5,368 nt of DNA from Eubacteriales bacterium (GTDB lineage Bacteria > Bacillota > Clostridia > Christensenellales > UMGS416). The position numbers were made by a program, and so were the translations under genes. The stretch lies in the NCBI GenBank assembly GCA_028709505.1, contig JAQVWW010000117.1, positions 1 through 5,368 of the forward strand, written 5' to 3'. Shown here in pieces: positions 1-5,250 of the stretch. Each line of letters opens with the position of its first letter. Position 1 is the stretch's first letter. The notes under the pieces are model-generated. The model ran no database searches. It had not been told where the DNA came from and saw nothing but the letters and a program-made list of their open reading frames with translations.

Positions 1-701
1 GCGTACAGCACGCCGGCAAAAACGCAGCCCACCGCCGCGCCCAGCAGCAGCGGCAGCTGGCCTAAAAAGCCTTTCAGATAGCGGGAGAACAGTATGGTTG
101 ACAGCAGCGTGGCCAGCGAAACGCCCCACACCCAGTTGGAGCCCATCACGCCTTCGACGACTTTGGGCGCGGCGTCGCTGAGCGCATTGCCGGCCAGCGT
201 AAGGCCGATGATCATGGCGATGGAGCCGGTAACGGTGGGGGGCAGTATCTTCTCAATGGAGTCCTTACCGCACAGGCGGATGATAAGGCCGGCGGCGATG
301 GAGATAAAGCCCGACATGATGATGCCGAACTGGGCGAAGGCAATGGCCTCGCCGGGCATAACGGCAGTGGTACCCGCCTGCCATGCCGTCAGCTGCGCCA
401 GCGCGGCGGGGCTGAGCTTGGCGACGATGGCGTCGCTGGACATGAGGGCCATGACAGCGGTCAGATAGGAGAAGCTGGAGCCGTAGTACAGCGGAATTTT
501 CCGGCCGGTGATGAGCACAAAGCAGATGGTGGCCAGGCCGCTGGCGAAGATGGTGGTGGAAACCTGAAATCCTGTGATCAGCGCCACCGCCACAGTGGCC
601 GGGAACATGACGACAACCTGCTGCACGGCGTACAGCAGCAGCCGCCAGAATACCGGCTTCTCATCGGGAAGATAGCCCATGACTCTTCTGTCTTTTTCCA
701 T
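1..701 (-). CDS. pyrP: Uracil permease, NCS2 family (partial, C-terminal half outside window)
   Basis: Membrane nucleobase:cation symporter that would import uracil. 233 codons are visible from the ATG at 701; the frame is still open at base 1, so about half of a protein of usually 420-460 residues is present. Family signs are VMFPATVAVALITG (residues 31-44, TM1), the YYGSSFSYLTAV segment (72-83, the half-helix that lines the substrate site in UraA), and KILPPTVTGSIAMIIGLTLAG (151-171). Hydrophobic stretches at about 22-44, 48-66, 72-88, 122-143, 154-172 and 189-207 fit the 14-helix NCS2 fold. The start is preceded by AGAAGGAG (713-720) with an 11-nt spacer. The sequence alone would not separate uracil from xanthine specificity; the PyrR-type attenuator in the leader is what favours uracil. 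The loop between the third and fourth helices (about 86-120) looks longer than in E. coli UraA. Confidence 0.88.
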   Translation of the reverse strand, partial: MEKDRRVMGYLPDEKPVFWRLLLYAVQQVVVMFPATVAVALITGFQVSTTIFASGLATICFVLITGRKIPLYYGSSFSYLTAVMALMSSDAIVAKLSPAALAQLTAWQAGTTAVMPGEAIAFAQFGIIMSGFISIAAGLIIRLCGKDSIEKILPPTVTGSIAMIIGLTLAGNALSDAAPKVVEGVMGSNWVWGVSLATLLSTILFSRYLKGFLGQLPLLLGAAVGCVFAGVLY

Positions 702-780
702 GATGGGTAACACTCCTTCTTTGGCGATTGATATATGGATGGTACAAAGCCCATTGCAACCCGCATCCGGCGCGCCGCAC

Positions 781-823
781 CGCAAAAGGCCGTCCCCCGG
801 CCGCCGCCTGCGGTATTTTTGCG
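781..823 (-). other. Second hairpin between attenuator and start codon
   Basis: On the minus strand CGCAAAA (817-823) matches TTTTGCG (781-787) as an outer stem. Inside, GGCCG and CGGCC (798-802 and 788-792) pair around a GGGGA loop, followed by four U residues. It could be a weak second terminator or a structure that affects mRNA stability. No U-tract longer than four is present, so I do not call it a terminator. Confidence 0.45.
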
Positions 824-824
824 C

Positions 825-856
825 AAAAAAAATCTTGTCGGCGCACACCAACAAGA
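825..856 (-). terminator. Intrinsic terminator in the permease leader (attenuator)
   Basis: On the minus strand UCUUGUUGG (848-856) pairs with CCGACAAGA (833-841) around a short loop, and eight U residues follow directly (825-832). It lies about 120 nt before the start codon, so it decides whether transcription enters the permease gene. The 12-nt sequence of the 3' arm, GCCGACAAGATT, is repeated exactly at 902-913. That repeat is what allows the alternative antiterminator pairing. Confidence 0.8.
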
Positions 857-912
857 CGTCTGCAAGCAGGGCTATGGCCAGCCCGCATACAACCTAGGTA
901 CAATCTTGTCGG
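848..912 (-). promoter_or_regulatory. Antiterminator of the permease leader
   Basis: On the minus strand CCGACAAGA (904-912) can pair with UCUUGUUGG (848-856): nine pairs, one a wobble. Enclosed is a small hairpin, GGGCU with AGCCC (869-873 and 880-884). The 5' strand is also the 3' side of the PyrR-like hairpin, and the 3' strand is also the 5' arm of the terminator. The three structures are therefore mutually exclusive, as in a pyr attenuator. Confidence 0.7.
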
Positions 913-937
913 CATCACAGTACCGGATTTAAAGATT
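902..937 (-). promoter_or_regulatory. PyrR-binding-loop-like hairpin (anti-antiterminator)
   Basis: On the minus strand the RNA can form an outer stem AAUCUU (932-937) with AAGAUU (902-907). An asymmetric internal loop follows, with UAAAUC on the 5' side (926-931) and AC on the 3' side (908-909). The upper stem is CGGUA (921-925) with UGCCG (910-914), closed by the hexaloop CUGUGA (915-920). Known PyrR-binding loops have a CNGNGA loop and a purine-rich 5' bulge below a short upper stem; this hairpin has both. The upper-stem bases differ from the common Bacillus consensus, so binding is inferred from architecture and loop. Confidence 0.7.
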
Positions 938-949
938 TATCTGGGTGCT

Positions 950-977
950 ATTATATCATCTATCCGACAGGTTGCAA
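950..977 (-). promoter_or_regulatory. Promoter of the uracil permease gene
   Basis: On the minus strand there is a perfect -10 TATAAT (950-955) preceded by TGA, which makes an extended -10. A -35-like TTGCAA (972-977) lies 16 nt upstream. Transcription should begin near 943, giving a leader of about 240 nt whose first structure starts only a few bases in, as is usual for pyr leaders. Confidence 0.75.
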
Positions 978-1287
978 TGCCTTTTCTTCTTTTTCCGGAT
1001 TTTTCGCAATTTATCGGCGTGGTTGTCGCCAAAGCGCCGTCCCGGCACGCCGGGAGGAAGGAATGTTTCCCTTTGGCGGGGCCGATGGGGAAAGCAAATT
1101 CTGGCAATCGGGTTCCATGCTCCTTTGAGGCGGCGCATTCCAATCGCCCGCCCCCTAAGCCGGCTGCAGGCCGGGCCTTCTCCCCGCCGGGGAGCCGCAG
1201 GCCTTGTCCCGCCGCCTTTATGTCCCTTTATAATAGGCGCGCCCTTTGCGAACATCCGTTACGCCGCCCCCAAAGGGCGCGTCGGGC
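978..1287. other. Intergenic stretch, no gene, several GC-rich palindromes
   Basis: No coding frame on either strand here has a credible start with ribosome binding site and family resemblance. The stretch holds an 8-bp inverted repeat CGCCAAAG/CTTTGGCG (1027-1034 and 1071-1078) that encloses a hairpin CCCGG-CACG-CCGGG (1041-1054). It also holds a hairpin CTCCCC-GCC-GGGGAG (1180-1194) and the 10-bp inverted repeat at 1238-1281, listed separately. None has a U-tract in either direction. Confidence 0.6.
1238..1281 (-). terminator. Possible terminator hairpin after the acetyltransferase gene
   Basis: A perfect 10-bp inverted repeat (CGCGCCCTTT at 1238-1247, AAAGGGCGCG at 1272-1281) with a 24-nt loop starts seven bases after the GNAT stop codon. 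Position suggests the end of the three-gene unit, but the sequence after it on the minus strand is CCTATTATAAAG, not a U-tract. It may instead be a Rho-type site or a stabilising 3' hairpin. Confidence 0.4.
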
Positions 1288-1812
1288 CTACCCCCGCTCC
1301 TTATACAGATACAGCACCAGGCTGTCGTCGTTGCTGCAAGGGGCGTACTGGGCAAGCGGCCTGTCCCGATACCACGCGCCCGAGCCGTCGGGCAGATAGC
1401 CGCGGCGGATGTAAATGCGCTGGGCGGCGCCGTAGCCGCTGTGCAGCCCCACGCCCAGCGTCACGCGGGGGCTGTCTGCAAAGGCCAGCCCCTCGGCGAT
1501 GTCCAGTATCCGGTTGCCGATACCCCGGTTGCGGTATGGCTCAAATACATTGAAATCGCACAGTTCGGGATATTTCCCGGCAAAGGGGCCGGCGGTAGCC
1601 CGAGGTTTGAGCGTAACGTAGCCGGCCAGCCCGCCGTCGTATTCGGCGACCACCACCGTCAGCGCCCCGCTTTGCTGCCGGGCGTAGTAGCCGCGGTAGG
1701 TCTCCCGGTCAGGATGCCATCCCTGCGCAAAAAACGCCTGGTAAATGGCATCGGCATCGTCTGGGGCCATGGGCCGCAGCAGGAGACGCTCGTCCGGGTC
1801 ATACGCTTGCAT
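1288..1812 (-). CDS. GNAT-family N-acetyltransferase
   Basis: A 174-residue enzyme that would move an acetyl group from acetyl-CoA to an amine; the acceptor is unknown. It is a single GNAT domain. The acetyl-CoA-binding motif A is RNRGIGNRILD (94-104, R-x-x-G-x-G type), following the beta-4 strand CDFNVFEPY (85-93). The C-terminal SGYGAAQRIYIRRGYLPDG (125-143) is the usual motif B, and the tail NDDSLVLYLYKE (161-172) closes the sheet. There is no signal peptide, so it is cytoplasmic. It starts 13 nt after the methyltransferase stop. The G-run (GGGGGG, 1819-1824) before the ATG is a poor Shine-Dalgarno match, so translational coupling to the upstream gene is likely. The family is common in Firmicutes, sometimes loosely annotated as a resistance acetyltransferase; nothing here proves a drug substrate. 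Confidence 0.88.
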   Translation of the reverse strand: MQAYDPDERLLLRPMAPDDADAIYQAFFAQGWHPDRETYRGYYARQQSGALTVVVAEYDGGLAGYVTLKPRATAGPFAGKYPELCDFNVFEPYRNRGIGNRILDIAEGLAFADSPRVTLGVGLHSGYGAAQRIYIRRGYLPDGSGAWYRDRPLAQYAPCSNDDSLVLYLYKERG

Positions 1813-1825
1813 TTTCCGCCCCCCG

Positions 1826-2587
1826 TTAGCGGCTTTCGGGCTTTACGGCCAGCGTTGCCCAGAACGTGGGCACGCCGCACTCGTGTAAAAACCCTTCGCC
1901 GTTGGTATCCTCGTAAAGATCGACCAGCGCAAAGCCCGTCTTGAGCTGCCCGCGAATTTGCTCCTCCAGCGTGTGCGAAAACTGCACGCCACTGTCCTGG
2001 CGGCGTAACGCCTCCATCAGCGCCGGATCTTCCAGCGGATCAAAGGGCAGCCGATGCTTGATTTCCCTTTCGTTGTCTTCGTCAAACAAAAAGTTGACGC
2101 CGTTGTCCAGCCCGGCCAACAGCCTGCCGCCGGGTTTCAGAACCCGGTAGCACTCGCGCCACACGGGCATCACGTCGCGGATGTAGCAGTTGGACACCGG
2201 GTGGAAAATGACGTCGAAGCTCCCGTCGGCAAAGGGCAGCGGCTTGGTCATGTCGGCCCGCACAATGCGGATGTCGTATCCCTCGCGCTCGGCCACCATG
2301 CGCTCGCTTTCCAACTGCTTTTGCGAGTAATCCAGCACCGTGCACACCGCGCCCAGCGCCGCAAAGACGGGCATCTGCTGCCCGCCGCCGGCGGCCAGCC
2401 CCAGCACCTCTTTGCCGGCAAGCTCCGGGTACCACTGCCGGGGCACCGGCTTGGTGGGCGTCAGCACCATCTGCCAGTCGCCCTGTTTTGCCCGGGCGAA
2501 CTGTTCCGGCGTGATGGGGATGCCCCATATCCAGCCCTCTTGCACCCAGCGGTCTATGGTCTGGGCGTTTATCTGCGTATATTCCAT
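1826..2587 (-). CDS. Class I SAM-dependent methyltransferase
   Basis: A 253-residue cytoplasmic protein of the Methyltransf_11 type that would methylate an unidentified acceptor with S-adenosylmethionine. The Rossmann-fold motifs are in order: motif I VLGLAAGGGQQ (61-71, glycine-rich SAM loop), acidic end of strand 2 at D86 in VLDYS, D112 in ADMTKPLPFADGSFD (111-125), SFDVIFHPVSNCY (123-135, motif IV), and VLKPGGRLLAG (149-159). The N-terminal 55 residues, rich in W and P, and the segment 165-215 are family-specific additions that probably form the substrate lid. The ATG at 2587 has a good ribosome site, GGAGG (2595-2599), with a 7-nt spacer. It lies 25 nt after the pyrophosphohydrolase stop and 13 nt before the GNAT gene, so it is the middle gene of one operon. 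A small-molecule substrate is more likely than DNA, since no target-recognition domain or NPPY-type motif is visible. Confidence 0.88.
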   Translation of the reverse strand: MEYTQINAQTIDRWVQEGWIWGIPITPEQFARAKQGDWQMVLTPTKPVPRQWYPELAGKEVLGLAAGGGQQMPVFAALGAVCTVLDYSQKQLESERMVAEREGYDIRIVRADMTKPLPFADGSFDVIFHPVSNCYIRDVMPVWRECYRVLKPGGRLLAGLDNGVNFLFDEDNEREIKHRLPFDPLEDPALMEALRRQDSGVQFSHTLEEQIRGQLKTGFALVDLYEDTNGEGFLHECGVPTFWATLAVKPESR

Positions 2588-2612
2588 GGTTTTCCCTCCA
2601 TCGCTCCTGCGG

Positions 2613-2969
2613 CTATTTCGCCGGCAGGTAGTCCTTATCGTCGGCGTTCCAATCCCGCCCCATATTCCTGTTGTGCTTTTCTTCGTAGGCGGCGGACAGC
2701 TCCCGGGCCGAGATATCGTAGCACAGCAGCGCGTCGTTTAAAAACATCAGCACGTCGGCAAACTCCTCCACAAAGGCGGCGCGCACCTGCGGGTTGTGCA
2801 TAATCTCGCCTTCGCCGCGCTTTTTGATGACCGAAACCACCTCGCCGAATTCCTCTACCGCCCACAGAAGGCAGCTTCTGCCATACTGCGGCGTCAGCTG
2901 GCTCCACTGGCCCTTGTGCTTATCCTGCAGCGCGCGCTGCATGTCCTGCATATCCTGTAACGATAACAT
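2613..2969 (-). CDS. MazG-like nucleotide pyrophosphohydrolase
   Basis: A 118-residue all-alpha protein that would cleave a nucleoside triphosphate (or related nucleotide) to monophosphate plus pyrophosphate, usually as house-cleaning. The metal-binding signature is complete: WAVEEFGEV (36-44) supplies E39, E40 and E43, and FVEEFADVLMFL (66-77) supplies E69 and D72, giving the E-E-x-x-E ... E-x-x-D pattern. The length fits a single-domain MazG-like protein, not the double-domain E. coli MazG. I chose the ATG at 2969, which has GGGAG (2977-2981) seven bases upstream. An in-frame TTG seven codons earlier would place that ribosome site inside the gene. It is the first gene of the operon with the methyltransferase and acetyltransferase. 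The substrate base cannot be read from the sequence. Confidence 0.88.
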   Translation of the reverse strand: MLSLQDMQDMQRALQDKHKGQWSQLTPQYGRSCLLWAVEEFGEVVSVIKKRGEGEIMHNPQVRAAFVEEFADVLMFLNDALLCYDISARELSAAYEEKHNRNMGRDWNADDKDYLPAK

Positions 2970-3003
2970 GGTCGCTCTCCCTCTATCCAAATAATCCCTT
3001 TTG

Positions 3004-3031
3004 ATTGTAGCAGAAGGGGCTGGGGCGGCAA
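3004..3031 (-). promoter_or_regulatory. Promoter of the pyrophosphohydrolase operon
   Basis: On the minus strand there is a -10 TACAAT (3004-3009) preceded by TGC (extended -10). A weak -35, TTGCCG (3026-3031), lies 16 nt upstream. Transcription would start near 2997, leaving only about 28 nt before the ATG at 2969, just enough for the ribosome site. Confidence 0.6.
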
Positions 3032-3100
3032 AGAGGCATTTTTGTCCACCGGGCGCCGAAAACCGCCCTTTGTGTTTTGCGGGCGACGGTTCTGCTACAA
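3005..3100. repeat. 11-bp inverted repeat, one copy over the -10 box
   Basis: TTGTAGCAGAA at 3005-3015 and its exact reverse complement TTCTGCTACAA at 3090-3100 are separated by 74 bp. The first copy covers most of the extended -10 of the operon promoter. The second copy therefore carries a similar TGCTACAA in the opposite orientation. It may be an operator pair, a decayed mobile-element end, or chance. Confidence 0.5.
3061..3091. other. Imperfect hairpin between the two transcription units
   Basis: AACCG plus CCC (3061-3068) can pair with GGG plus CGGTT (3081-3083 and 3087-3091), with a 3-nt CGA bulge and a 12-nt loop. There is no flanking U-tract worth calling a terminator. Apart from this, the repeat at 3005-3100, the upstream promoter and the terminator at 3177-3206, I see nothing in 3010-3176. 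Confidence 0.4.
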
Positions 3101-3176
3101 GGCTCCCGGCATGCGCAGGCGCCTTTATCGGTACCGTTGCGGCTCAAGCCCGGGGCTGCCTAAAAGCGAGCCCGGC

Positions 3177-3206
3177 AAAAAAGGCCGCGCCGTGCCGGGC
3201 GCGGCC
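3177..3206 (-). terminator. Intrinsic terminator of the ABC exporter gene
   Basis: On the minus strand a perfect 9-bp stem, GGCCGCGCC (3198-3206) with GGCGCGGCC (3183-3191), encloses a 6-nt loop and is followed by six U residues (3177-3182). It begins about 25 nt after the stop codon. It separates the exporter from the downstream pyrophosphohydrolase operon and implies that the exporter gene is the last in its unit. Confidence 0.93.
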
Positions 3207-3231
3207 CTTGTATCTGCGCCTTCCCCGGGCC

Positions 3232-4968
3232 TTAGGTTTCAAACTGCATGCGATACAATCGGGCGTATTCGCCGCCCTGCGCCAGCAGCTGCCTGTGGGT
3301 GCCCTGTTCGGCGATGCCCCGCTCGGTAAGCACCAGAACCCGCTGCGCCTTGCGAATCGTCGAGAGCCGGTGGGCGATGACCAGTGTGGTACGGCCCCGG
3401 GCCAGCCGTTCCAGCGACTCCTGCACCGCCTTCTCGCTTTCGTTGTCCAGCGCGCTGGTGGCCTCGTCAAAGAGGATGACCGGCGGATCCTGCAGGAAGA
3501 CGCGGGCGATGGAAAGACGCTGGCGCTGGCCGCCCGATAGCTTGACGCCGCGCTGACCCACGTCGGTATCGTAGCCCTGGGGCAGCGCCGTGATAAAATC
3601 GTGGGCGTTGGCCAGGCGGGCGGCCCGGACGATGTCGTCCCGGGACGCGCCGGGCTTTCCAAAGCCGATGTTCTCCAACACCGTGCCGGCGTACAGGTAG
3701 GTATCCTGCTGTACGATGCCGATGCTGCGGCGCAGTTCGCGCAGCTTGATGCCCCGGATGTCTTGCCCGTCCAGCAATACGGCGCCCTGCGTCACGTCAT
3801 AAAACCGCGGAATCAGCGAAAACAGCGTCGATTTGCCGGCGCCCGACGGGCCGACCAGCGCCACATACTCGCCGGCGGCGATGTGCAGCCGGAGATCGCT
3901 TATGACGCTGCCTTCGCGGCTTTGGTAGCCGAAACTTACGCGGTCAAAGGTAATCTCGCCGCGTACGCGGCCCAGGCTGCGCGCGCCGGGCGCGTCCGCA
4001 ATGTCCGGGGCGACGCGCATCATCTCCATAAAGCGGTCAAAGCCGGTAAAGCCCTCCTGATACAGCCGGGCAAAGTTGGTAATGCCCCGTATGGGCTCGA
4101 TGAAATTTGTCACCAGCAGCGTGAACGTCAGCAAATCCTCCACGTCCATCTGGGCCTTGAGGATGCCGGCGCCTCCTACCACCACCACGGCGGCGCTGAC
4201 CAGCTGCGTCACCGCCGTAAAGGGCGAATAGTAGGTGGCCTCGCTGCGGTAGCCCAGCTTGCGGCTTTCTAAAAAGCGCTGGTTGAGCGCGGCGAACCGG
4301 TTGCGCTCCAGCTCCTCGTTGGCAAAAGCTTTGACCACGCGGATACCCGAAAGGGTGTCCTCCACCTTGGCGTTGATATCGCCGACGGCTTCGCGGCTTT
4401 GGCGCAGCGCCGCGTTCATTTTGCGGTTAAACAGAATGGAGAGCAGCGCCATCGCCGGCATAAAGGCCAGTACCACCAAGGTCAGCTTCACATGAATCTT
4501 GAGCAGCACCACCAGCGCGCCGGCAAACTTTAACACCGCCAGCGCCAGATCCTCGGGCCCGTGGTGGTAAAGCTCGGCCAACGATAGCAGATCGTGGGTC
4601 AGCCGGCTCATCAGCTGCCCCACGCGCTGCTCGTCATAAAAGCCAAAGGATAGCGACAGATAATGATCGTAAAGCTCACGGCGCAGGTCGCGCTCTATCA
4701 TAGCACCCATGCCGTGCCCCTGGTAGTCGACGAACATCTCGGCAAACATATGTACGAGGATGAGGGCCACCATGGCCAGACCCACCCAATAAACCCGTGT
4801 GAGCGCATCGGGCAAGCCGCTGGCCACAATATCTTTGGCGATATGCTGCACCAGCAGCGGCAGCACCACCGACACCGCCGCCACAACCAGCGCACAGGCT
4901 AAGTCGGCAACCAGCAGGCCACTATACGGTTTATAGTACGAAAGAAATTTTCGAAATCGGGACGACAT
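3232..4968 (-). CDS. ABC half-exporter (fused membrane and ATPase domains, MsbA/BmrA type)
   Basis: A 578-residue plasma-membrane ATP-driven exporter. An N-terminal type IV exporter membrane domain has hydrophobic helices near 17-40, 57-80, 142-158, 161-180, 248-271 and 279-300. The ATPase domain follows from about 338, with A-loop Y348, Walker A GPSGAGKST (373-381), Q-loop VQQD (419-422), signature LSGGQ (477-481), Walker B VILFDE (497-502) with catalytic E502, D-loop SALD (505-508) and H533 in IAHRLST. All catalytic residues are canonical. With no second half-transporter beside it, a homodimer is the simplest reading. The substrate is unknown (drug, lipid or peptide). The ATG at 4968 has AAAGGAG (4980-4986) with an 11-nt spacer. 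The frame stays open 25 codons further upstream, but that would read through the leader terminator. It is a single-gene unit, with a terminator both before and after it. Confidence 0.94.
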   Translation of the reverse strand: MSSRFRKFLSYYKPYSGLLVADLACALVVAAVSVVLPLLVQHIAKDIVASGLPDALTRVYWVGLAMVALILVHMFAEMFVDYQGHGMGAMIERDLRRELYDHYLSLSFGFYDEQRVGQLMSRLTHDLLSLAELYHHGPEDLALAVLKFAGALVVLLKIHVKLTLVVLAFMPAMALLSILFNRKMNAALRQSREAVGDINAKVEDTLSGIRVVKAFANEELERNRFAALNQRFLESRKLGYRSEATYYSPFTAVTQLVSAAVVVVGGAGILKAQMDVEDLLTFTLLVTNFIEPIRGITNFARLYQEGFTGFDRFMEMMRVAPDIADAPGARSLGRVRGEITFDRVSFGYQSREGSVISDLRLHIAAGEYVALVGPSGAGKSTLFSLIPRFYDVTQGAVLLDGQDIRGIKLRELRRSIGIVQQDTYLYAGTVLENIGFGKPGASRDDIVRAARLANAHDFITALPQGYDTDVGQRGVKLSGGQRQRLSIARVFLQDPPVILFDEATSALDNESEKAVQESLERLARGRTTLVIAHRLSTIRKAQRVLVLTERGIAEQGTHRQLLAQGGEYARLYRMQFET

Positions 4969-5001
4969 ACAGTTTTTTGCTCCTTTGCTGTGATTTGGGC
5001 A

Positions 5002-5028
5002 TAAAAAAACGCGGGGCATCGCCCCGCG
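5002..5028 (-). terminator. Terminator between leader ORF and ABC exporter gene (candidate attenuator)
   Basis: On the minus strand a perfect 8-bp stem, CGCGGGGC (5021-5028) with GCCCCGCG (5010-5017), closes on a GAU loop and is followed by seven U residues (5003-5009). It lies after the exporter's promoter and about 35 nt before its start codon. The only gene-like object it could terminate is the 17-codon leader ORF, so it most likely acts as a conditional terminator for the exporter. Confidence 0.88.
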
Positions 5029-5052
5029 GACAGCGCAAACCACAGATCGGTG

Positions 5053-5106
5053 TCAGCGCATCCCGCCGGGAGCCATGCCGTTGCGCGCAAACATGGTTTT
5101 TTTCAT
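5053..5106 (-). CDS. Putative 17-residue leader peptide of the ABC exporter
   Basis: A short ORF reading MKKTMFARNGMAPGGMR then TGA. It lies in the exporter's leader transcript, about 26 nt after the expected transcription start and about 25 nt before the terminator stem. A ribosome site AAAAGGGGG (5116-5124) sits 9 nt before the ATG. The product has no recognisable domain and is too short to be a regulator itself. Its likely role is as a translated sensor: ribosome position on it would control folding of the following RNA. Codons 12-15 contain UCCCGGCG, which can pair with CGCGGGG of the terminator's 5' arm (seven pairs, one wobble, one bulged G) and so could act as antiterminator. An overlapping 60-codon frame starts at 5113, but its ATG is only two bases from the ribosome site and I do not favour it. 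That the peptide is made is inference. Confidence 0.55.
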   Translation of the reverse strand: MKKTMFARNGMAPGGMR

Positions 5107-5138
5107 CGTGCATTGCCCCCTTTTGATAAATTCGCTTC

Positions 5139-5168
5139 AGTATACCGCGCAGCCCACCGCGCTGTCAA
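5139..5168 (-). promoter_or_regulatory. Promoter of the ABC exporter leader
   Basis: On the minus strand there is a perfect -35 TTGACA (5163-5168) and a -10 TATACT (5139-5144, one base off consensus), 18 nt apart. Transcription should start near 5132, giving a leader of about 165 nt with the small ORF and the terminator. A promoter this good in front of a terminator suggests that the main control lies downstream of initiation or in repression. Confidence 0.8.
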
Positions 5169-5172
5169 GATA

Positions 5173-5194
5173 CCTTTGTCGCGGGCGACAAAGG
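5173..5194. promoter_or_regulatory. Palindromic candidate operator
   Basis: A perfect inverted repeat CCTTTGTCG-CGGG-CGACAAAGG lies four bases upstream of the exporter's -35 box and between two divergent promoters. No U-tract follows on either strand, which argues against a terminator. Size and symmetry fit a site for a dimeric regulator; the divergent gene's product is an obvious candidate, but that is inference. Confidence 0.6.
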
Positions 5195-5210
5195 CAAAGG
5201 CATCTGGGCC

Positions 5211-5223
5211 GGGCGCGACGCCC
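5211..5223. repeat. Short GC palindrome in the divergent intergenic region
   Basis: GGGCG-CGA-CGCCC is a perfect 5-bp stem with a 3-nt centre. It lies between the candidate operator and the plus-strand promoter. No function is evident; it may be part of a second regulator site or a chance GC hairpin. Confidence 0.35.
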
Positions 5224-5250
5224 GCTGTGCCGTCGGCCAAGAAAATATCC

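Noticed and set aside
830..940. Purine, xanthine or folate riboswitch in the permease leader
   Set aside because: I could not find the conserved core bases of these aptamers as I know them. The three exclusive stems and the CNGNGA loop fit a PyrR attenuator better.
1204..1234. Plus-strand promoter with a perfect TATAAT at 1229-1234
   Set aside because: The nearest -35-like sequence (TTGTCC, 1204-1209) is 19 nt away and poor, and no plus-strand gene follows.
728..1553. Long plus-strand open frames across the leader and intergenic region (to about 220 codons)
   Set aside because: The predicted peptides are rich in R, P and A, show no family motifs, have no ribosome site, and overlap the attenuator and the GNAT gene. 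They are a by-product of high G+C.
2054..2803. Plus-strand 249-codon open frame opposite the methyltransferase
   Set aside because: It is antisense to a gene with complete methyltransferase motifs, and its product has no recognisable domain.
2970..2990. TTG start seven codons upstream for the pyrophosphohydrolase
   Set aside because: It would bury the clear ribosome site (2975-2983) inside the coding region and lies too close to the predicted transcription start.
4969..5043. Upstream extension of the ABC exporter frame to a start at 5043 (603 residues)
   Set aside because: The extra 25 codons run through the terminator hairpin and its U-tract and have no ribosome site. The ATG at 4968 has AAAGGAG upstream and gives a normal exporter N-terminus.
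4931..5113. 60-codon frame from an ATG at 5113 in the exporter leader
   Set aside because: Its ATG is only two bases after the G-run ribosome site, it reads through the terminator into the exporter gene in another frame, and its product is featureless. The ATG at 5106 has a better spacing.
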